In this document: positions 56,401 to 64,000 of the stretch, one piece after another | Layout: the number at the start of each line of letters is the position of its first letter | How positions within the stretch are numbered: the first letter of the stretch is position 1 | Assembly: GCA_026545765.1 (NCBI GenBank) | Contig: CM048842.1 | Coordinates: 46,509,431 to 46,573,430, forward strand | Direction of reading: 5' to 3' | Source of the DNA: Plantago major | Lineage: Eukaryota; Streptophyta; Magnoliopsida; Lamiales; Plantaginaceae | Length of the DNA: 64,000 nt | The notes under the pieces: model-generated | Databases searched by the model: none | Told to the model about the DNA's origin: nothing | Seen by the model: the letters and a program-made list of their open reading frames with translations, nothing else | Translations under genes and position numbers: made by a program

Positions 56401-58366
56401 AGGTTAAAGAGCTACAGGATGATGTGACTGCAATCACCAAAGAACTCGATACTGAAGAAGTATCTGAAGCTAAGCATGATGCTAAGGCTGTATCATCTTC
56501 AAAATATATACCATCCTCCTCACAGAAAGTAAAGGAACCAATCTCTGAGATGGTTGTTGGACTTGATACAATCGATGAGAATGTCCAAGAGGATGAAGAT
56601 CACTGGGCTGATTACTCAGATGATGAAGAAGACAAGACTTTGGCTGAACACCGCAATGAACGTTTAGCGGTTTCTCACTTGAAAAGGAAGCTGATTTCTC
56701 CAGCAATTTTCAGCAAACTGCCAAATGTCCACTCCCATGAATACATGAATAGATGTCAAGCACTGACACATCTTAAAAAGGAGTTGTCTTCACAAAATAA
56801 GGAAGTAATTGCCTCCGTCCCTTCAGAACTGAAGAAATTCACTGAGCTCATCACTCAGAGAACAACAAGCATAGTCATTGCTCAGAAACATCTAGGAATG
56901 ATAAGGGACGATGATGCATCTTTAGCTGAAAAAGCTTTTGAAGAGACAAGTTACACTGCTGGAAAAGCAGATGCCATATTAGGCCCACTGGCAGAGCTCA
57001 CTGATAAGGACAATGGACTTATCAAGCAAAATCAGGAGCTCAAAGCCGAACTTCAGAAGTTGGTCACTGCCTATAATTTCTTACAAGGAATTTTGAGTCT
57101 CTCTCAGATTCCTTTATGAGACTTAGTCAGCCAACAATGACTAAGGGGGAAAGATTGTACAAATCTGGACCTCAAAGTCAGGGGGAATGGGAAGAAGGAG
57201 AAGCAAACAAGAAGAAATCTGGAGCTGGTGTTGCTCAAAGAGAAAGAGGAAACAAGAAAACTTCCCAGCCACCACTCAGAATAAAAGAGCCCTCCTCAAG
57301 TCAAGCTGCTTTGCAAATAGTAGTTGCTTCCCAGAAACCTACTGAAGGAACTTCAATGGTAACAAGGGCCATGGCACAGAAACCTCCAAGGAGTACCAAG
57401 GCTCCAAGAAGAAGACAAGTTAAAGGGATTGATGTATCTTCTAAAGAAGAAGAAGAATGTCAAATCAAGTCCCTGGGCAATGAAGAAGTCTGTAAAACTC
57501 TCACAAGACTAAATCTTGATAATGATGAAGAGACTGATCAAGATGAAGCTCCTCTTCACAGAAAAAGGAAAATTGAAAGCCTAACTGAGCCCATAGCTGC
57601 AAAGCCCCTAGCAGCTAAAACACCCTCTGGAAATACCAAGTCTATCCAGGGTGGTGGTTCTTCAAGCAACAACCACAAAGAGAATTCAAGACAGAGAAGG
57701 AACAGACTGAGAGCTGAGCAAAGACAAAGTCAACTTCCACTCAGGCCAGAAGAAGCCAAAATTGAGTATGTGAAGAATGATAATGATTCATCTGTCTACA
57801 GGTGCATCAATCAGAAGAATGACTATTGGATTCTGGAACTTAAGCATCTACTAGTAAATTCAAGATTTCCAGATCCAATCCACAAACAACTTATGGCATG
57901 GAGAAAAGATAAGCCAATCTTGATCAACACCAATCATATTAAAGCCTGGTTGGACTTTGAAGTTATCAAGAGAATTGAAGCCATGAGAAAGGACCTCTCT
58001 GATGAATGTCCATATGGAAAGCCAGATGATGTGCACAGAATTTTGAATATCACAGGAACAGGCACAAGAGCAAGACTTGCTGTGGAACCCTATGAGTCGT
58101 TTTATCTAACTGAAGATCAATACAAGGGTGACATCAGATATCTGAAGACTATCTACGAATATTTCAAGCTATCAGATATCAGAATAGAGCATGCCTGGAA
58201 GTGGGGAAAGTATCTGTGGGTCAAGCATTTTGTCAAGAAAAATCCTACCAAAACCTACAAAGAAGTCTGTGGATTTGCCAGAGACACTGAGATGCTCGTC
58301 AGAACACTTCTCTACGATTATTCTGATGACATCAAAAGGTTTGGAGATAGGAAATTTGCAGACTGA
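53442..58366 (+). pseudogene. Spliced 3' gene of element D (reference exon map)
   Basis: Exon 1 is 53442-54641: an N-terminal domain of about 300 residues with GFNPDHW-like and VHWDVLA motifs, then a basic NLS-like part near 54380-54475 (KKRKSEK, KKPRTSRKK). Introns: 54642-54720, 54829-54908, 55011-55096, 55250-55340, 55458-55535. Internal exons of 108, 102, 153 and 117 bp are all multiples of 3 and all phase 0-0. The last exon is 55536-58366, with an acidic run (55970-56070), coiled coils (56280-56480, 56990-57080) and the C-terminal domain (57769-58366). Breaks: TAA at 54192-54194, a deletion near 54310, TGA in exon 2, TAA at 56259-56261 and a frameshift near 57090. The last 416 codons are open. 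I do not recognise the family. A weak resemblance of the N-terminus to plant transposon-associated domains is only an impression. Confidence 0.8.
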
Positions 58367-58744
58367 TCCATAGAAATACTGTTGAAGACTTGAAGATTTG
58401 AATACTTGAAGACTAGTCTATTAGGATGTTTACTTGGAGCTTGGTTACTCCTGTTGTCCTAATTCACTATGTAGTTTTTGCTGTATTTTTGCTGACTGAG
58501 CTAAAATTTGTTTCATGTACTAAAGTTATCTGTAAACTTTCATTGTAACTTATCTGATGAACTTACTCTCAGATATTATTCTATAAAAGATAACTTGTCA
58601 GCAAAGATCACACCTTGTGATTTGGTTGATGTTTACTTTCTGCACTTAATTGAATGAATTTGAAAGATCATAAGAAATGATTAAGTGATGGACTGTTCAC
58701 TCATCCAGATTTGTAATAGGACAGATAGTCATCGTTGACTGATC
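58367..58744 (+). other. 3' untranslated spacer of element D
   Basis: Conserved non-coding block, the equivalent of 13716-14076 in A. No gene. Confidence 0.55.
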
Positions 58745-58759
58745 AAAATGGGGGAAATT
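58745..58759 (+). promoter_or_regulatory. Polypurine tract of element D
   Basis: AAAATGGGGGAAATT has one T interrupting the tract compared with A and C. Confidence 0.85.
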
Positions 58760-60404
58760 TGTTCGATATTTTGTTAGAAATTTGCTAGGAATATCTGTTT
58801 AGATTTTGATCAGCAACATGATGACTTATCTTAGTTCAGAAAGGTGATTAGTACTCTTGGTTCACTTGAACATTGTAAAAGAGGAAACCCACTTAGTATG
58901 TTAGTCTAGCTAATATTGTATAGAATGTTAGGTCTCAAAATGTAATTTTTATTTTATGAAGAGAAGACCAAGAAGAAGACATCCAGCAGAACAAGTTCAA
59001 CGACATTGAAGATTTGAAGACTGCACAAGATTACTAAAATAGTTTAACAGATACCTTGGCCAGATATCTAGAAGACACGAATGGTTTAAACAAACTGTGT
59101 CACAAGAGATATCTGAGAAATCAAAAGGTCCATCTGAAAAACAAGGAAAGTGTCCACAGATATCTACACTCAGATATCTTGAGCTTAAACCACATTTCTG
59201 AAAAAGAAATATATATTGCAAACAAAGTTGTTTCAATAAAAGTGGTATCTGAAGTTGAAGATAAGGACGTTCAAAAACTCAGAGAGAACTGATTAAGTTA
59301 GTCTCTGATACAAAGCATAGTTCCGTTGACACTACAGGACAAAAGTATAGTACAATGCATTAAATGCACGGACAGAGATGTCTGAACAAAAGTAACGGTA
59401 GCTTCTGAAGAAGAAGACAAATCCGTTACAGTACTATACACAGATATCAATAGTTTGAATTTGTTTAAGCCTAACGGATACTATTCAAACGGCACTCAAA
59501 TTCATCTATAAATATCAACACTTAGACTGCATGAGAAGACACCTTGAACACCTTAGACACGCTGAATATCTTACTCTCTCAAAGCAAACTACTTATCCTC
59601 AAGCTTACTGTTGCAACAAAAGCTCTGGATCTTAAGTAGCACTAAAGTTCTAAGTGTCCTGACCCTAAACAAGCACTACTATCTGTGAAAGAGTTGAATC
59701 GAAAGATCAAGTATCTGAGATTCATTCTCTTGAACATTTATCTAAGACTTGGGTCAGTAAAAGAACAAGATACCATACATTGAAAAGTGTATTAAGTATA
59801 CTTGATTCATAGAGCTATCTGATTAACTGAAAAGTTATTAAAGAGGCTCACCTGACAATCAAACCAAAACCAACACCATAACTGGCGTGGAGTACAGGAA
59901 GTACTTAGTTTGAGAAACTAAGGAATAACTCCAAGGTTATTGAGCACAAGAAGTACTTAGCTTGGGAAGCTAGGGAATAGCTCAAAAAGGTTTCTGGGTA
60001 CAAGAAGTACTTGGCTGAGAAAGTCGGGGAACAACTCAGGGGGAACATTTGGTTGGGAACCATTTGTTTAGGAATCTTAGAATAGGATTTTTGTAAGGTG
60101 ACCTCAATTATCTATTCTAGTGAATTCTAGGTCTTTGGAAGACCGAAGTGGATTAGTTGGAGGATTACGCCACCTCCAGATACCACTATACTTGCTGTGT
60201 TATTTACTTTTATGTACTTATATTTCAGCAACATACACACACACGTATTATTTCTGCACTTATCTATCTTAAATTCTTCCGCGCTCTGAATCTAAGTATC
60301 AGATATCCTCACAGGTATCTGAGAAATTGTGTTTATCGACAAAAGTTTTAAAAGACTTTTCACCCCCCCTCTAGTCTTTTACTTTGCCGTTATCTGGACC
60401 AACA
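58760..60404 (+). repeat. 3' LTR of element D
   Basis: This 1645-bp LTR starts TGTTCGATATTTTG (a small rearrangement of the usual TGTTAGGAAATTTG) and ends CCAACA. Its TATA box is at 59507-59514 and three tandem units lie at about 59885-60045. It is closer to the B/C LTR than to that of A (shared TTAGGTCTCAAAATG where A has TTAGGCCTTTGAAATG). Confidence 0.9.
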
Positions 60405-60617
60405 CATAACGATAGACCATATGCCTTATGATCTCATCCCCATTTTCTCTAGCAATGAAATTAACCCCAGTTATATCATTTCCTTTGGATATGTATTTGA
60501 AAAGATACTTTATTGATCGATGGTTGTTACATAATTCAATGTTGATGTGCGCTTGATATTTGAGCATCAACTGGGGGTTGTATGAAATCACATATCTATT
60601 TTACATTATATAGTAGT
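60405..60617 (-). pseudogene. Fragment of a Helitron helicase (Rep/Hel) gene
   Basis: On the minus strand 60591-60405 encodes [20 protein letters not shown] followed by a segment with [10 protein letters not shown] and [26 protein letters not shown] and [10 protein letters not shown] are hallmarks of the N-terminal part of plant Helitron replicase-helicases. The fragment is cut on its 3' coding side by the LTR of D, and the DNA upstream of the Met is cut by E. It is the only DNA in the window that belongs to neither retrotransposon family. Confidence 0.85.
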
Positions 60618-61494
60618 TGTTGTTACGGACATACGTCCAATCCGTTAAGGGCGCCATAGAGCGTGTCCTAAAGCGCATCACGACTTAATTAGCCAATTCA
60701 GTACTGGTCCGACCTCACATGGTCCACCCAAAGTGAATCGACCAGTACGCTAAAGTCACTACACCCTCACAGCTAGTCCGAGCTAGCTGGGAAAAGGACT
60801 TCCAAACCTGGCTACGTCAGTTCAGAGATGCCAAACGGACCGGACGAGAGAATCTCGGACGCCACCATCGCGATAAACCCAAGCGTACATTACAGAACCA
60901 CTAAGATACTTCCGTGAAACTCTAGGCTCGGATATCCAGAGTTACCCAAGGGAAGATCAACCAAGTAGACAGATCTCTCCGAGGGACTAACACGGACCCA
61001 ACAGGCGGAACAATACTCTCAGAGGGAAAAGGTCCAAACTACCCTCCCAGGCCCATTTATCGGTATTGGATTACTGTTCACTAATGGGTCATGGGCCGAA
61101 GGTAGCACTGGTGTCCAAATTTGGATCGTACACTTGGCATCATCTTATGAACTCTTCATAAGTACACGATAACTATAAATACAGCACAAGGTCCAACACC
61201 TTGAGGTAAGGAATACGTGCTAAGTAAACAATATCAAAGTCATAAACACTCTTGATTTCATAACCGTCCTCGTAACTATTACATTTGGAGCTTCTAACTC
61301 CCTTTTGAGTAAAGTCTCTAACCGGATTGACATAGGCAATCCGGATATCCTGTTCTAACCCCCCCCCCCCACTTAGTCCTTTCTGGTGCTCAAGCTCGGA
61401 GAAGAGGTTCCACGGACTGCAAGTCGAAGGCGGGGCAAAGTTCAGGGTATTTGTAGCAGTTTAGTCAGTTAGTGTTCGGGGTTTACCCTCAACA
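60618..61494 (+). repeat. 5' LTR of element E
   Basis: This 877-bp LTR runs from TGTTGTTACGG to CTCAACA and matches the complement of 30702-31551. The TATA box TATAAATA is at 61174-61181. A C10 run lies near 61361. It is markedly diverged from the G1 LTR in the last 250 bp. Confidence 0.9.
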
Positions 61495-61497
61495 TTT

Positions 61498-61513
61498 TGG
61501 CGCCGTCTGTGGG
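61498..61513 (+). promoter_or_regulatory. Primer-binding site of element E
   Basis: TGGCGCCGTCTGTGGG starts three bases after the LTR. The site is tRNA-Asp-like and the same as in G1. Confidence 0.8.
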
Positions 61514-61549
61514 AATCAAACAAAAAGCATCTGTGTTTCGATTGCACCA

Positions 61550-64000
61550 ATGGCAAGAACGAGACGAACAGCAAGGGGTGGAGCTACAGGTGTAGGAGCT
61601 ACAGGAGTAGGAACTCCTCCACCACGCCCACGGGGACGTCCGCCCAACCGGGGACGCAGAGCTGCAGCGTCAAGAGAAAGATATCCTAGCGAAGGACACA
61701 CAGCTAGTCAGTCCTCAGATGAAGGAGTGGTGCGAGCTTCTCCGGCAGAAGCTCAAGGCCCACCCGCAGGCCAACAATTCACTATGACTGACGGACGCAC
61801 TGTCCGCACTAACGACCTCGAACTGAGCGAGACGCAGTTCGATTGATTGCTAACGATCATTCAAGGGTGCCTTGGATCCAACAATGCTCCTCCACAGCAA
61901 GCCACTCCGCCAGTGGTTACCCCTCCTCAGGCAGAGCCAGCATTGTCCAGGAACAGGCAACGCCCGATCCAACAGAGGTTGGGGGATCAGCAACCTCAGG
62001 AGGATTTGCGACATCTCTTGGACAGGCGGGCCTCAGCTTCTCAAGTCCGAGGTGAAGGAAGCCAGCATGGAAGAAGAGTACGTTAAGATGGGAACCATAG
62101 ATACCCAGAAGTTCCACTGCCAGCACCTCCAAGAGACAGGGATCAAGTGGCAGAAACTGTTCCGATGGTCCGCATAAATGAACTCCCAGCAGATGTAGCC
62201 GTACATCCGAGGACAGGGGAGATCATGACGGCTGACGAGATCTATGCCCAGCAAAAGGCTCTAGAAGCCCAGATTCAGAATCTCGGACGTCTTGTGAAAG
62301 ACCACGAGCAGATAACTACCAGTGCACCAAATCCCTTGTGCGACAGCATCATGAGAGAGAAAGAGAGAAATTGAAACTCGGATCAAGTGATCCCAAATCT
62401 GGAATACTATTATGGAGATGCTTGTCCTGTGGGTCACCTAACGAGGTACAACAGCAAGATGGATTCCAAAGGAATGAGCGACAACACGAAAGCCCTTACC
62501 TTCTCGTGCACTCTCTTCGGAACTGCCTTGGATTGGTACACCTCTTTGCCAAATAAGTCAATGCAATCATACGCGGATCTGTCCTCCAAATTCTTGGTGC
62601 GATTTGGAAAATCAAAGAGGAGAAAACGTAGCGTGGAACACCTGGCAGGCGTTATACAGGGAGAGCAAGAGGATCTAAGGACTTTCTTAGATCGATTTCA
62701 CACGGAGGTTCTTCGAGTTGAGTCACACAGTATTAAAGAATGGGTCCGACACCTATATGCTAATACTCTCAACTCAGAACTCCGAAGAAAACTCTCAAGT
62801 CAGGAGGTGACGAGCGAAAAGCATTTAGAAGACATCTGTGAAGAAGTAATGTATGGCGAAGAATACAGGAGGAACGTTCCAGTAAGAGCTAGCTCTAAGA
62901 AAGGAAAGGAGCCGGTGAGGCAAGACCAACGCCCAGGAAAAGCGGACTATACCCGTCTCAATAGGCCAAGATCCGACATCTTGGCAACTATCATTGAGAA
63001 GAAGCTAGATATACAGTGGCCGAAGCCCTCTTACAACGGCCGTAAGAGTAAGAATGCAAAGGGCTACTGCAAGTTTCACAAGTGTCGCGGACACGAAACT
63101 GATTGCATTCAGTTAAAGACAGAGGTGGAGCACCTAATAAGAGATGGAAAATTTAAAGAACATATTTATGAAGACGAACCTGCCCGGCCAGATAGAACGG
63201 AGCAATGGAGAGAGGAGAGAGTGACGGAACCACCACCCCACTCGTTGCCTCTACCCCCTCTGCCAGCCGACTATCCGCCCCGTCCGGACCAACGTTCTTA
63301 CATATATACTGATGACATCGAAATGGAGAATGCCCCATACAGTGGGGTGATAAACACTATCGCGGGTGGACCAACTAGAGGCGATAGTAGGAACGCAAGG
63401 GAGCGAACCGCGCAGAATCTCCGGAACAATGACTGAGCATATGCTGATCCGACAATCCCGGGCACTAACGCCATATCTTTTGATGACAGTGAAATCCCTC
63501 CTCCTACGGCAGGGGGAGAAGACATCGAGAACCCGGATGTTCCGCTGGTGGTCTCTTTGACCATTGCAACCTATCGAGTGAATAAGATCTTGGTTGACAC
63601 TAGAAGTTCCTCGAACATCATCTCTAAAAGAACACTGGATCAGATGGAGTTAGGTAGAATTCGTTATGGCAGGGTCCACACCTCCATATTAGGATTCGGG
63701 GGAGGAATTGTACGACCCCTCGGAAGTGTCATGCTACATGTTTCGCTCGGGACCTTTCCGGCAAGGGTGACACAGGAGGTCCGCTTCGTAGTGGTCGACC
63801 AAACCTTTGACTACAATGCCATCTTTGGACGACCAGGCCTCAATCAGTTCCGAGCTATTTCCTCTACTCTCCATAACAGGATGAAGTTCCCAACGGCCTT
63901 TGGAGTCGGACAAGAGGTCGTAAATGTCAGAGAAGCTTGGGATTGTTATATCATGTCCACGAGAAGAGCTTCTGCGCCCGTGCTTGCAGTCACCACGACA
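61550..64000 (+). pseudogene. gag: gag-protease of element E (one frame, four nonsense codons, runs off the window)
   Basis: From the ATG at 61550 (MARTRRTARGG) a single reading frame continues to the window end without any indel relative to the inferred ancestor. It is interrupted only at 61844-61846, 62084-62086, 62372-62374 and 63434-63436, where G1 codes for Arg or another sense residue. Domains: Arg/Pro-rich N-terminus, capsid (about 62390-62880), Cys/His motif CKFHKCRGHETDC near 63064-63110 (one residue shorter than in G1), and protease near 63596, where the DTG motif reads DTR. The protease should therefore be inactive. Confidence 0.9.

Larger units (their letters stand above)
52929..60404 (+). 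mobile_element. Element D: 3' half of a Sirevirus copy, plus strand
   Basis: It contains only the promoter region, the 3' gene, the polypurine tract and the 3' LTR. Gag and pol are absent. It is the inverted counterpart of 43862-50400 in element C. Confidence 0.88.
60618..64000 (+). mobile_element. Element E: Tat-type gypsy retrotransposon, 3' end beyond the window
   Basis: 5' LTR, primer site and gag-protease are in the window, in the opposite orientation to G1 and clearly the same family, though more divergent in the LTR. Pol and the antisense gene should follow outside the window. Confidence 0.92.

Noticed and set aside
1-64000. Host protein-coding gene hidden among the transposons
   Set aside because: Every open frame longer than about 100 codons that I could place belongs to gag, pol, the 3' gene, the Tat antisense genes or the Helitron scrap.

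Overview
The window is nuclear DNA of a plant, most likely a eudicot, and consists almost entirely of nested LTR retrotransposons. I found no host gene, no rRNA or tRNA gene and no prokaryotic features. The host family cannot be fixed because every recognisable protein belongs to a transposable element.

Two retrotransposon families make up nearly all of it. Family 1 is a large Ty1/copia element of the Sirevirus type. It has LTRs of about 1.65-1.74 kb, a tRNA-iMet primer site, a long gag with a zinc knuckle followed by a coiled coil, then PR-INT-RT-RNase H. Downstream of pol, in the env-like position, is an unusually long additional gene. Four copies are present: A (1-15833, +), B (16111-43861, -), C (43862-52928, -, sharing an LTR with B) and D (52929-60404, +, 3' half only). 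Family 2 is a Ty3/gypsy element of the Tat type, with LTRs of about 0.85 kb, a tRNA-Asp-like primer site, gag-PR, RT, RNase H, a second archaeal-type RNase H, INT, and a spliced antisense gene between pol and the 3' LTR. Copies are G1 (17797-31551, -, complete), E (60618 to the window end, +) and a 277-bp antisense-gene fragment at 15834-16110.

Layout from left to right: A lies tail-to-tail with B across the 277-bp Tat fragment. G1 is inserted inside the 3' gene of B with a 5-bp duplication (ATCTG). The 5' LTR of B also serves as the 3' LTR of C. C is broken within pol and joined head-to-head to D, which gives a very large inverted repeat. D ends in its 3' LTR, followed by about 0.2 kb of Helitron helicase coding sequence and then E.

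The most interesting system is the extra gene of family 1. In all four copies it has its own TATA box about 200 bp upstream of the ATG, four or five short phase-0 introns with conserved GT-AG borders, a strongly basic NLS-like segment, acidic and coiled-coil regions, and a conserved C-terminal domain of about 200 residues. I see no signal peptide or membrane segment. It looks like an autonomously expressed, multi-exon nuclear protein gene carried by a retrotransposon rather than an envelope gene.

A second important observation concerns sequence quality. The first 17.5 kb contain patches in which CAG and CTG have been replaced by CG relative to sister copies. This looks like a base-calling or consensus artefact at CHG-methylated cytosines, so many frameshifts in A and in the left end of B may not be real.
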